From contig NZ_CP048407.1 of NCBI RefSeq assembly GCF_003403315.2, positions 496,001 through 560,000 on the forward strand: DNA of 64,000 bases, in the 5' to 3' direction. Within the stretch, counting starts at the first letter, position 1. Every line of letters starts with the position of its first letter. The stretch is from Thermaerobacter sp. PB12/4term (GTDB lineage: Bacteria; Bacillota; Sulfobacillia; Thermaerobacterales; Thermaerobacteraceae). The notes under the pieces are model-generated. The model saw only the letters and a program-made list of their open reading frames with translations, was not told where the DNA came from and did not search any database. Position numbers and translations under genes: made by a program. Of this stretch, positions 53,205-61,392 are shown one piece after another.

Positions 53205-53275
53205 GGCAAGATTCCTCGCTTTCGCGACCCGTGGCGGAAGCGCCCGCGCGACCCATGACGGAAGCGCCGCCGGGA

Positions 53276-54346
53276 TCAGCGCCGATCCGCCGCGGCTGCC
53301 GGGGAGGTGGCGCCGGAGAGGCCGGCCGACCCCGGTTGCCGGCGGCCGGTGGGGTGCCGGCGGCTGCCGGCGGCTTCCCGCGCCCGACCCAGCAGCCGGC
53401 CCGGGCCTCCGGCCAGGCGCCAGGCCGGCTCCAGGCCCGCCGCCACCGCGAAGAGGTACTTGGCCAGGTGGGTGGCCAGGGCGATGCGGAAGGCGGCGGC
53501 GGGTTCCACCGCGTAGAGCTGGAGCGCCAGGGTCATGTTCGCTTCGTAGGTGCCCAGGCCGCCCGGGGTGATCGCCAGGACCTGGCCCGCCACTGCCACC
53601 AGGGTGGCGGTGAGGGCGGCGGCCGGGTCGAGGGGCGCGCCGAGGCCCCGGGCCACCACCGCCAGGATCCCCGCCTCCAGCGGCCAGCTGAGGGCCGAGA
53701 GCAGCCACGCCAGGGCCAGCCGCCGCCCGGGTACGGCGGCCAGGGCGGCGGCCATCGGTGCCAGGCGAGGCCAGCGCCGGGTCAGGCGCGGTGCCAGGCG
53801 GGCTCCCGCCGCCAGCCCCACGGGGACGGAGAGACCCAGGACCACCGCCGGCACGACGGCCGCATGGGCGGGCGACAGGAACAGGGCGGCGGCCGCCACC
53901 GCCAGTAAGGCGGCCGTGTCCACGCCCCGCGCCTGCACCACCGACACAAGGGCTTCCGCCCGGGGCAGGCCGGCTCGCACCGCCAGGGCGATGCGGGCGA
54001 CCTCGCCCAGCTTGCCCGGGGCCAGGTGATTGACCAGGTTGGCTGCCAGGGTGAGGCGCCAGAGCAGCACGAAGGGCAGCCGGCGGCCCCTCGGCGGCAG
54101 GAGCACCTGCCATGCCCAGGCGCGCAGGGCAAAGGCGGCGGCGTACGCGGCCACGGCCGCCAGGGCCGGGGCCGGTTCGTCCCGGAGGAACCGGCCCAGC
54201 GCGGCCAGGTCGGCGGGCCGCACCACCCGGGCCGCCACGGCCACCAGGCCGGCCAGCAAGGCCAGGCGCAGGGGCAGGAGGCCGTAGCGGGTGACGGGCC
54301 CGCGCCGGGCGGCGGAGCGGAGAGCGGGAACGCGCATGGGGGTCAT
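53276..54346 (-). CDS. flippase-like membrane protein (lysylphosphatidylglycerol synthase TM family, UPF0104)
   Basis: The 356-residue protein has about eight to nine helices of the AglD/LPG-synthase transmembrane family. Typical segments are LVNHLAPGKLGEVARIALAV, SVVQARGVDTAALLAVAAAA, VVARGLGAPLDPAAALTATL and AITPGGLGTYEANMTLALQL, the last being a strong family signature. There is no cytoplasmic lysyltransferase domain, so this is not a full MprF. Such proteins are thought to move or sense lipid-linked molecules. The C-terminal 40 residues are Arg/Pro-rich. The MOSC gene follows in the same direction. Confidence 0.88.
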   Translation of the reverse strand: MTPMRVPALRSAARRGPVTRYGLLPLRLALLAGLVAVAARVVRPADLAALGRFLRDEPAPALAAVAAYAAAFALRAWAWQVLLPPRGRRLPFVLLWRLTLAANLVNHLAPGKLGEVARIALAVRAGLPRAEALVSVVQARGVDTAALLAVAAAALFLSPAHAAVVPAVVLGLSVPVGLAAGARLAPRLTRRWPRLAPMAAALAAVPGRRLALAWLLSALSWPLEAGILAVVARGLGAPLDPAAALTATLVAVAGQVLAITPGGLGTYEANMTLALQLYAVEPAAAFRIALATHLAKYLFAVAAGLEPAWRLAGGPGRLLGRAREAAGSRRHPTGRRQPGSAGLSGATSPAAAADRR

Positions 54347-54370
54347 GACAACCGCATTGTACTACGGATG

Positions 54371-54444
54371 ACGGGGTGCCAGGGGAACGGGGGAGGGGAC
54401 GGGTGCCAGGGGGACCGAGAGGGGACGGGTGCTAAGAGGACCGC
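54371..54444 (+). repeat. 26-28 bp tandem repeat upstream of the ROK kinase gene
   Basis: Two full units and part of a third share the core ACGGGTGCCAGGGG...GAGGGG (starting near 54371, 54399 and 54425). The array sits between the divergent flippase-like and ROK genes, where it could hold regulatory sites. Confidence 0.7.
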
Positions 54445-54518
54445 CGGCGCCACCCGGTGAACTCTAGGGCGGAATCTATCCGGGTGCGCCATCTCATCCG
54501 GTTTGCGAGGCTCGATCG

Positions 54519-55610
54519 ATGACGGGAACCTTCCATACTTACGTATCTGGAGCGGACGCAGCGGGCAGGGCCGGTGCCGCCGGCAACGACGGGGCCGCCG
54601 CCCGGCCCGCCGTGGACACCGCGGCACCCGCGGCATCCCCGTCCACCGCCGGCCGGGGCGAGGAGCCCGTGGTGGCCGGTATCGACCTGGGAGGCACCAA
54701 GATCGCGGCCGGCCTGGTCGACCGCCAGGGCAGGGTGCTGGCCAGCCGGACGCTCCCCACGGACGCGCCCTCCGGCCCGGCGGCGGCCATGGACCGCATC
54801 GCTGCCGCCGTCCGGGAGCTGGCGGAAGAGGCGGGCCGCCGGCCGCTGGCGGTGGGGGTGGGCGCGCCCGGTCCCCTGGTGCTGCCCGAAGGCCGGTTCG
54901 CCGGCACCCCCAACCTGCCCGGGTGGAACGGCTTCGCCCTGCGGGACCAGCTGGCCGGGCGCCTCGGCTTGCCCGTCGCCGTCAACAACGACGCCAACGC
55001 CGCTGCCCTGGCCGAAGCCCGGCTGGGTGCCGGCCGCGGGGCGGAGGTCATGGTGTACGTCACCGTCGGCACGGGCATCGGCGGTGGCCTGGTGATCGGC
55101 GGGCGCCTGTTCAGCGGCGTCAACGGCAACGGGGTGGAGATCGGCCATACCACCGTCGACCCCGAGGGGCCGGCCTGCGGTTGCGGCAACCGGGGCTGCT
55201 GGGAGGCCGTGGCCGCCGGGCCCGCCCTGGGGCGCCTCGCCACCGAGCGCCTCGGCCCGCCGCCGGGCCGGCCGGGCGGCCGCTGGACCGCCCGCCAGTT
55301 GCTGGACGCGGCGGCCGCGGGTGATGAACGGGCCCGGGCGGTGGCGGAGGAGTACGCCCGGCTGCTGGGGATCGGGCTGGCCAGCGCGGTGAACCTGTTC
55401 AACCCCGACCGGCTGGTGCTGGGGGGCGGGGTGATGGCCCGCTACCCGTTGCTGGCGCCGGCCATGGAGGCCGAGATGCGTCGCCGGGCCCTGCCGGCCA
55501 ACCTGGCGGCGGTCACCCTGGTGCCTGCGGCCCTGGGCAAGGACGCGGGACTGGTGGGCGCGGCGCTGCTGGCCTGGGACCTGCTGGACGAACCGGCACC
55601 CCGGCGCTGA
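54519..55610 (+). CDS. ROK-family sugar kinase (glucokinase type)
   Basis: After an Ala-rich N-terminus of about 50 residues the ROK fold begins GIDLGGTKIAAGLVDRQGRV (ATP-binding phosphate loop), then VNNDANAAALAEARLGAGRG, VTVGTGIGGGLVIGGRLFSG, VNGNGVEIGHTTVDPEGP and the zinc site CGCGNRGCWEAVAAG. The EIGH motif with the Cys triad marks ROK glucokinases. LNLFNPDRLVLGGGV-type sequence near the end is also typical (here AVNLFNPDRLVLGGGVM). ATG 54519 has only a weak GAGG upstream. Glucose phosphorylation is the likely role. Confidence 0.92.
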   Translation: MTGTFHTYVSGADAAGRAGAAGNDGAAARPAVDTAAPAASPSTAGRGEEPVVAGIDLGGTKIAAGLVDRQGRVLASRTLPTDAPSGPAAAMDRIAAAVRELAEEAGRRPLAVGVGAPGPLVLPEGRFAGTPNLPGWNGFALRDQLAGRLGLPVAVNNDANAAALAEARLGAGRGAEVMVYVTVGTGIGGGLVIGGRLFSGVNGNGVEIGHTTVDPEGPACGCGNRGCWEAVAAGPALGRLATERLGPPPGRPGGRWTARQLLDAAAAGDERARAVAEEYARLLGIGLASAVNLFNPDRLVLGGGVMARYPLLAPAMEAEMRRRALPANLAAVTLVPAALGKDAGLVGAALLAWDLLDEPAPRR

Positions 55611-55839
55611 CCGCCCTGCAGCGGCGGCCCGTGGCGGGCACCCGCAGGGTGGCGGCGTGGCCGTCCGGCTGGCTGGCTGGATGACCCGCCGGCTGCGGCG
55701 GTTACTGCCCGGAACGGCGCCTTCGGGGCGGCCCGCGGCCCTGCCGGCCGGCCCGGCCCGCGGCCGGCCTGGTCCGCGGCCTGTGGCCTTCCGGAGCCGG
55801 CTACGGCCCGTACGCGGGTGCCGGGGGGAGGGGGAAACT

Positions 55840-56310
55840 GTGGCGCGGTGGTGGCTGCGGCTGGAGGGGGTGCTGCTGGCCGTGGCGGCGGTGGCGGCCT
55901 ACGCGGCCGGCGGCGGCGGCTGGGCGGCCTTTGTCGCGTTCTTCGTCCTGCCCGGGGTGATCGGTGGGATTCCCTTCCGCAGGGCGGCACGGCGCCTGGA
56001 GAGGGATGGGGTGCAGGGCTCCGCTCCGGCCCAGGGAGCCCGCGGCCGCCGGCGCCCGGCGGGCGAGGCGCCCGAACCGCTGGTCCCGCGCTGCTGGTTC
56101 CTCCTGTACAACGCCGCCCACAGCACGGTGCTGCCGCTGCTCCTGGGCCTTGGGGGATGGTGGCTGGCGGGCCGGGTCTACCTGCCCCTGCTGGGCTGGC
56201 TGGCCTACATCGGGCTGAACCGGGCCCTGGGCCGGGGGCTCAAGCTGTACCCCTACCTGCGGTCGACCCACCTGCAGCTGGAAGAGGCGCCCCTCCGGCC
56301 CCGCTGGTGA
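55840..56310 (+). CDS. DUF4260-like integral membrane protein
   Basis: GTG 55840 follows GGGGGGAGGGGG; earlier in-frame sequence is low-complexity. The 156-residue protein has four helices and the DUF4260 pattern: WFLLYNAAHSTVLPLLLGLG, AYIGLNRALGRGLKLY and RSTHLQLE near the C-terminus. In DUF4260 proteins the Asn-x-x-His and Thr-His-Leu residues are conserved; their function is unknown. An Arg/Ala-rich loop (about 65-90) is inserted between helices. No neighbour gives a clear role. Confidence 0.8.
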   Translation: MARWWLRLEGVLLAVAAVAAYAAGGGGWAAFVAFFVLPGVIGGIPFRRAARRLERDGVQGSAPAQGARGRRRPAGEAPEPLVPRCWFLLYNAAHSTVLPLLLGLGGWWLAGRVYLPLLGWLAYIGLNRALGRGLKLYPYLRSTHLQLEEAPLRPRW

Positions 56311-56354
56311 GCCGGGGGCGGCCCAGAGACGGGGTGCACCCCCGGGGGTTCGGG

Positions 56355-56438
56355 GCGCTCCCGCAGGCGCCCTACAAGTGCTCCCGCAGGTGCTCCCGTA
56401 TGTGGCCCCGCAGGTGCTCCCGCATGCTCCCGCAGATG
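56355..56438 (+). repeat. degenerate 12-bp tandem repeat before the sigma-factor gene
   Basis: About six to seven units of TGCTCCCGCAGG run from 56355 to 56438 with variants such as TGCTCCCGTATG and TGGCCCCGCAGG. On the reverse strand the frame reads repeated Arg-Glu-His-Leu, but no gene is supported there. It lies 128 bases before the sigma-factor start and may contain binding sites. Confidence 0.7.
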
Positions 56439-56565
56439 GTGCAGGGCCCTCGAGCGGCTTTCCCGGGCCACTCCGGCCGGTCTTCCGGCGGGAACCCGGC
56501 CCGGGGTGGTTCGTCTTCTGGACGGGGGATGGGGCGGCCCTGGGTGAGGGAGGAGGAGCGGACCG

Positions 56566-57507
56566 TTGGAAGGCGGCGGGTATGCAGCGGACATCCCATG
56601 GCGGCTGCGCCACCTGGAGCCACCGCGCCCCGCGCGGCAACCGGCCCGGGACCGCAGGGACGCGGCCGGCACCGGCTCGGCCGGTGGGGCAGGGCTTGGG
56701 GCCGGGAAAGGGGATGGGAGCCGGGTCGAAGCCGCCGCCGCACGGGCTGGCGGGTTTCCCGGACGGGCCGTGACGGGGGCGACCCTTGGCCCTGGGGCTC
56801 GAGACACCGGTGCTCTTCCCGGTGCGGCCTCCCCCTTGCGGGCGCCTTCCCGCGGACCGGAGGAGGATGCCTCCTGGGAGGCCGGCCTGCGGGCGGGCGA
56901 TCCGGCCGCCCTGCAGCGGCTGGCCGAGCACTGGGCACCCCGCCTGTACCGCTATGCCCTCCGCCTGGGAGCGGATCCCGAAGCCGCCCAGGACCTGGTG
57001 CAGGACACCCTGGTCCGGGCGCTGGGCAGCTTTCGCGCCGGCCGCATTCCCGGCCGCCTGGGCCCCTGGCTCTACACCATCCTGACGAACCGGCTGCGGG
57101 ACGATGCCCGCAGCGCGTACCGCCAGCGGGTGGCCCTGGCGGCCGCCATGCCCGAGGGACCTCCACCATGGCACGCCGGATCCTCCCCTGACGGGGCCGC
57201 GGTGGACGGCCCCGGCTGCGATCCGGCTGAGGTGGTGGCCTGGCGTGCCGGCCACGCGGCCCGGGTCGAGAGGCTGCGGGCGGCCCTTGGTACCCTGCCG
57301 GAACCCTGGCGCCAGGTGGTGGTCCTGCGGATCCTGGAAGAACGCCCGGTGGCCGAGGTGGCGGCCATTCTCGGCATGGCCGAAGGGACCGTCAAGTCCC
57401 GCCTGCACCGGGCGCTGAAGAGCCTGCGCCAGGCACTTGAAGAGCTGGACCGGGAGTTGGAACCGGCGGGCGGCCAGGGGGAGGTGACGCGCGATGACGA
57501 GCCCTGA
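56566..57507 (+). CDS. ECF-type RNA polymerase sigma factor
   Basis: TTG 56566 lies behind a strong GAGGAGGAG; a GTG at 56770 has no such site. After about 100 low-complexity residues the sigma-70 region 2 appears (RLAEHWAPRLYRYALRLGAD, EAAQDLVQDTLVRALGSF), then region 4 (LGTLPEPWRQVVVLRILEER, PVAEVAAILGMAEGTVKSRL), the classical ECF arrangement. A Gly/Pro-rich insert of about 40 residues lies between them. It overlaps the following membrane-protein gene by 14 bases, so that product may be its anti-sigma factor or the pair may be co-regulated. Confidence 0.9.
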   Translation: MEGGGYAADIPWRLRHLEPPRPARQPARDRRDAAGTGSAGGAGLGAGKGDGSRVEAAAARAGGFPGRAVTGATLGPGARDTGALPGAASPLRAPSRGPEEDASWEAGLRAGDPAALQRLAEHWAPRLYRYALRLGADPEAAQDLVQDTLVRALGSFRAGRIPGRLGPWLYTILTNRLRDDARSAYRQRVALAAAMPEGPPPWHAGSSPDGAAVDGPGCDPAEVVAWRAGHAARVERLRAALGTLPEPWRQVVVLRILEERPVAEVAAILGMAEGTVKSRLHRALKSLRQALEELDRELEPAGGQGEVTRDDEP

Positions 57508-58825
57508 CGCGGCGGCTCGCCGCAAGGGCGAGCGGCGGGAGCCCCCGGCGGCAAACCCGCCCGCACCGGCTGGGGAAGAACGGCCTGCTGCGCCCAATCC
57601 CTCCGCCGCGGCCCCGGCCGGTGCTCCGGACCACGATCCGGCCGCAGGGTCTGATGACCCCCGTCTCGCGGGGGCCACGGCGGCTCCCCAGGGTGCGGCG
57701 CAGGCCTGGGAGATGCTCTGGCAGGAAGCGGCGGAAGGGGCCCGCCGGGAGGGGGACGATCCCCTCTCCCCGGCGGAGGTGAAGGCCCTGTGGGCGGACT
57801 TCGCGGCCCTGCGGGCCGAGCCCGGACCCGTTCCCCAGGACCTGGTGCCCCGGGTGACCCGGGCCTTGCTGGCGACGGCGGGCGGGCAGGAGGAACCCGC
57901 GCCCGTTGCCGCGCTGCCCGCCGGCCCGGTCCCGGCCCGGGCCGGCGGCGGGCCCCTGGACCGGGACGCCCTGATCCCGGCCGGTACGGTGCGGCCTCGT
58001 ATGGTGCAGCTGCTGAGGCTTCTGGCCGCGGAAGCCCGCTGCTTTCCCCTGCCGTTTCTCGCCATACAACTGCTTTTGATGGCCGGCGGCCTGCTGCTGC
58101 ATCTGGTGGCGGTGGAGACGGCCCGGGGGCTCATGCCGGACTGGACCCCGGCGCTCCGTGCGGCAGGGGATGGGGCGGGAGCCCTGGGTCCCGCAAGCCG
58201 GCCGGTGCTGGACGGCTGGCGCCTCATCCTGCTCTCCGCCGACAGCCTCGCCCTGGTGGCGCCGTGGCTGGGCACCCTGGTGGCGCTGGCGGCCGTCTGG
58301 CCCCGGCGGCAGCGGCTATGGGCCGATCTGGAGACCCTGTCGCCGTTCCCTGCGGCCAGCCGGCTGCTGGCGCGGGCCGGCGTGGCGGGCCTGCTGGCGA
58401 CCCTGTTCATCCTGGTGGCGGGGTGGATCCAGCCGGCCGCGGTGCAGGCGTTCATGGGCCTGCCGCCCGGGGGTCCCGCTCCAGACACCGTTCCGGCGTG
58501 GCCGGCTACCGGGGCGGTCGCCGGTTCGGCGGCCGGGACCCTCGGCGGGACCTTGGTGGTGATCCTGGCCCGGCTGGCGCCCCTCTGGCTGGCGGCGGCG
58601 TGGGCCCTGTGGTGGCACATGCGGGCGGGCACCCTGGGCGCCATGCTGGCCTCCGCCGGCCTGTGGACGGCCGTGACCCTGGGGGGCCACTGGCTCGGCC
58701 CCTGGAACCCGCTGGCCGCGGGCCCCTTGCCGGCGGTCGCCGTGCAGGCGGCCATGCTCCTGGCGGCGGCCCTGCTGGGGCGGGGGTTGGCCAAGCAGGC
58801 GGGCGCCGGGGAGGTGGCCGTATGA
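57494..58825 (+). CDS. multi-pass membrane protein, possible anti-sigma factor or ABC permease-like
   Basis: The gene overlaps the sigma-factor stop by 14 bases. The 443-residue product has a long cytoplasmic N-terminus (about 170 residues), low-complexity except for QAWEMLWQEAAEGARREGDD and KALWADFAALRAEPG, then six helices (such as LPFLAIQLLLMAGGLLLHLV and AGVAGLLATLFILVAGWIQP). No zinc-binding anti-sigma motif is seen. Coupling to the sigma gene suggests an anti-sigma role; the ATPase gene 31 bases on suggests an ABC-2 permease instead. Both could be true. Confidence 0.7.
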   Translation: MTSPDAAARRKGERREPPAANPPAPAGEERPAAPNPSAAAPAGAPDHDPAAGSDDPRLAGATAAPQGAAQAWEMLWQEAAEGARREGDDPLSPAEVKALWADFAALRAEPGPVPQDLVPRVTRALLATAGGQEEPAPVAALPAGPVPARAGGGPLDRDALIPAGTVRPRMVQLLRLLAAEARCFPLPFLAIQLLLMAGGLLLHLVAVETARGLMPDWTPALRAAGDGAGALGPASRPVLDGWRLILLSADSLALVAPWLGTLVALAAVWPRRQRLWADLETLSPFPAASRLLARAGVAGLLATLFILVAGWIQPAAVQAFMGLPPGGPAPDTVPAWPATGAVAGSAAGTLGGTLVVILARLAPLWLAAAWALWWHMRAGTLGAMLASAGLWTAVTLGGHWLGPWNPLAAGPLPAVAVQAAMLLAAALLGRGLAKQAGAGEVAV

Positions 58826-58856
58826 ATGGGGCTCCTGGCGTGGGGAGATGGACCCC

Positions 58857-59540
58857 ATGGCCCTGACCCTGGCCGGAGTGCGGCGCCTGGCGTGGGAGGA
58901 GCTGGTCCTGCCGAGCCGGCAGCCGGTGGCGGTCCCTGACACCGTGCTGGCACCAGGGGTGGTGCTGGTCACAGGGCCGCCGGGGGCGGGCAAGTCGCTG
59001 TTGCTCCGGGTGCTGGCGACGCTGGCCGTTCCTCGCCGGGGGCAGGTGCACTACCCCTGGCCGGCTCCCGGCGGGGAGCCGGTTTCCTTTCCCGGGGCAG
59101 GACCCGGCGCCCTGGCCGTGGTCCGGGGATGCACCGGATACGTGCCCCAGGAAGGCCGCGTGGCCCGGGGGATGAAGGTGGCCGCCGCCCTGGCCTACCT
59201 GGCCGCCCTGCGGGCCGTGCCCGAGCCACGGCAGGCGGTGGCCGCGGCCCTCCGGCGGTGGGGCCTGGACGGTGCGGCCCGCCAGCGCCTGGAGGAGCTT
59301 TCGGGTGGCCAGTGGCGCCGCTGGTTGCTGGCCCAGAGCCTGCTGGCGCGCCCGGCCCTCTGGATCCTGGACGAACCCGCCCGTGGCCTGGACCATGACG
59401 GCGTGACCCTTTTGCGGGCCGCCCTGGAGGAATACCGGGCGGCGGCCGCCGGCGGCCGGCCGGTATGGGCGGTGGTGGCCGACAGCGAGGGGCGGCTGGC
59501 CGATCTGGCGGACCAGTGCCTGGTCCTGCCGGGGCGGTGA
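58857..59540 (+). CDS. ABC transporter ATP-binding protein with missing switch histidine
   Basis: ATG 58857 is spaced 9 bases from GGGGAG; ATG 58848 is too close to that site. The 227-residue ATPase has Walker A VTGPPGAGKSLLLRVL, Q-loop GYVPQEGRVARGMK, signature LEELSGGQWRRWLLAQSLLA and Walker B LWILDEPARGLDHDG. The usual switch His after the beta strand is absent: the sequence reads WAVVADSEGRLADLAD, with Asp where His is expected. It probably serves the membrane protein encoded before it. The lost His may slow hydrolysis. Confidence 0.85.
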   Translation: MALTLAGVRRLAWEELVLPSRQPVAVPDTVLAPGVVLVTGPPGAGKSLLLRVLATLAVPRRGQVHYPWPAPGGEPVSFPGAGPGALAVVRGCTGYVPQEGRVARGMKVAAALAYLAALRAVPEPRQAVAAALRRWGLDGAARQRLEELSGGQWRRWLLAQSLLARPALWILDEPARGLDHDGVTLLRAALEEYRAAAAGGRPVWAVVADSEGRLADLADQCLVLPGR

Positions 59541-59643
59541 GCGAGGCTCCGCGCCGCCCGTCGCCCGGCGCCGGCAGCCGGAGCAGGGCCCGCGCCGGGG
59601 CCACCGGTGCAAACGGCATAAGGAGCAGGAAACAGGGGGGACG

Positions 59644-60138
59644 GTGGTACCCATACGTCGCAACCAGGCCCGGCGGCGGCCGGGGTGGGGCTGGCTGCGG
59701 GCACTCGCCTTTGGGGTGTACCTGGCGGTTCTCCTGCGCGTGACGGTGTTCAAGTTTCCGGCGCCGCTGTGGCGTAACGGCTTGGACCCTGAATTGCTCG
59801 TGGCCCGCTGGCGCTGGTCCGTTAACCTGATTCCTTTCCGTACCATTGCCGGGTATCTGGCCGGCGAGCCGTCGCCCGGGGTAGCAATGCAAAACCTGGC
59901 CGGCAATGTGCTGATCTTCGTGCCGTGGGGGCTCCTTTGGGTCTGGTGCTGGCCGCGGCGGGCATCGGCCCGGCTCGTAACCGCCAGCGCCCTGGTCACC
60001 AGCGGCATCCTGGAGACGGCCGAGTTCTTCCTGGGGACTGGGTCGTGGGATGTCGACGATCTACTGCTCAACGTTCTTGGCGCCTTACTGGGCTACGGGG
60101 CCGCCCGGGTCGCCCGCCTGGGCTTCAGACGTGCCTGA
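59644..60138 (+). CDS. VanZ-family membrane protein
   Basis: GTG 59644 lies behind AGGGGGGAC. The 164-residue protein has four helices with the VanZ pattern: SVNLIPFRTIAGYLAG, MQNLAGNVLIFVPWGLLWVW, TSGILETAEFFLGTGSWDVD and DLLLNVLGALLGYGAARVAR. In VanZ proteins the Asn-Leu-x-Gly-Asn and Asp-Asp-x-x-x-Asn positions are conserved, as here. VanZ proteins give low-level teicoplanin resistance in some bacteria but their molecular task is unclear. Its neighbours are ABC genes. Confidence 0.88.
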   Translation: MVPIRRNQARRRPGWGWLRALAFGVYLAVLLRVTVFKFPAPLWRNGLDPELLVARWRWSVNLIPFRTIAGYLAGEPSPGVAMQNLAGNVLIFVPWGLLWVWCWPRRASARLVTASALVTSGILETAEFFLGTGSWDVDDLLLNVLGALLGYGAARVARLGFRRA

Positions 60139-60279
60139 GCGAGATGGGAAATGGACGCTGGCAGACGCTGAGCAATGCACGCCGGCCGGATCCTCCCGGC
60201 CGGCGTGCCGCTGGTAGGGAACGTCCGGCGATCTCGCCCGTCTCTCCGGGTGGAAGAGACGGTGCGGGGAGGATGAAGG

Positions 60280-61392
60280 ATGGACGCGACCCGTCGCGCT
60301 CCCTCACGCCGCCCGGGCGGCCCGGCGGCGGCCGCTACGGGCAGCGCGGGAGAGGAAACGGGCATTCGACTGCACCTGACCGGCGTCAGCAAGATATACG
60401 GCCGCCGGAAGGTGGCCCTCGAAGACGTGAACCTGTCCTGGGGACCCGGCGTGCTGGGCCTTCTGGGGCCCAACGGAGCCGGCAAGAGCACCCTGCTGGG
60501 CATCCTGGCCACCCTGGTGGAACCCAGCCGGGGGCAGGTCCGCATCGGGCCTTGGACCCTGCCCCGGGACCAGCACGCGGTACGCCAGCACCTGGGCTAC
60601 CTCCCGCAGGAAGGCGGCTGGTTCCCCCAGTTAACGGTCTACGAGACCCTGGACTTCGCTGCTATCTTCAAGGGGATCGGCAACCCCGCCGCCCGCCGGC
60701 GGGAGGTCGAGCACCGGCTCGGGCAAGTGGGACTTCTGGACGTGCACCATGTCCGGGCCGGCCGCCTCTCGGGCGGCATGCGCCGGCGCCTGGGCATCGC
60801 CATGGCCCTGCTGGGCGATCCCGCCCTGATCCTGCTGGACGAACCCACCGCGGGGCTCGACCCCGAGGAGCGCGTCCGCTTCCGCCAGCTGCTGGGCGGC
60901 CTGGGCCCCGAGCGGCTGGTCATCTTCTCCACCCACGTGGTGGAAGACATCGCCGCCACCTGCGAGGAGGTGGCCGTGATCGCCGGCGGGCGGCTGCGCT
61001 GGCTGGGACCGCCCCAGGACCTGGCCGCCTGTGCCGCGGGCCTGGTCTGGGAAGTGGAAGGGAGTGCGCCCGAAGGGGCCGTGGTGGTCTCGTCCCGGCG
61101 GGAGGGGGGCACCGCCCTGCTGCGGGTGCTGGCATGGCACCGGCCGCCGGGAGCCCGTCCCGCGGAGCCCCGGGTGGAAGACGGCTACGTGGCCCTGCTG
61201 CGGGGCCTGGCGGCCGGTCGCAGGGGGGGCCCGGGGGACCCGGCCGGGGCGCAGCGGCCGCAGCGGGTGACCGGTCCGGAGGCGCCGGATAGGGAGGAAC
61301 CGGCGGGGCCGGCGGGCGGCGGCTCCGCCGGCCGGGCCAGCGGGGGCCGCGGGGCCGGTTCGCCCTCCGGCGGGAAGGGGGCCAGGCCGTGA
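60280..61392 (+). CDS. ABC transporter ATP-binding protein (ABC-2 partner)
   Basis: The 370-residue ATPase begins with 28 low-complexity residues, then Walker A GPNGAGKSTLLGILATL, Q-loop YLPQEGGWFPQLTVYETLDF, signature RLSGGMRRRLGIAMALLGD, Walker B LILLDEPTAGLDPEERVR and the switch His in VIFSTHVVEDIAATCEE. The C-terminal 60 residues are Gly/Arg/Pro-rich. ATG 60280 has GAGGATGAAGGA upstream. It overlaps the permease/M1-like fusion gene by four bases, so these two are the transporter pair. It is related to ATPases beside M1-peptidase-like permeases. Confidence 0.9.
   Translation: MDATRRAPSRRPGGPAAAATGSAGEETGIRLHLTGVSKIYGRRKVALEDVNLSWGPGVLGLLGPNGAGKSTLLGILATLVEPSRGQVRIGPWTLPRDQHAVRQHLGYLPQEGGWFPQLTVYETLDFAAIFKGIGNPAARRREVEHRLGQVGLLDVHHVRAGRLSGGMRRRLGIAMALLGDPALILLDEPTAGLDPEERVRFRQLLGGLGPERLVIFSTHVVEDIAATCEEVAVIAGGRLRWLGPPQDLAACAAGLVWEVEGSAPEGAVVVSSRREGGTALLRVLAWHRPPGARPAEPRVEDGYVALLRGLAAGRRGGPGDPAGAQRPQRVTGPEAPDREEPAGPAGGGSAGRASGGRGAGSPSGGKGARP

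Noticed and set aside
56372-57169. Reverse-strand ORF ending in Arg-Glu-His-Leu repeats
   Set aside because: The repeats come from the 12-bp DNA array; the rest overlaps the sigma-factor gene, with no ribosome binding site or domain.
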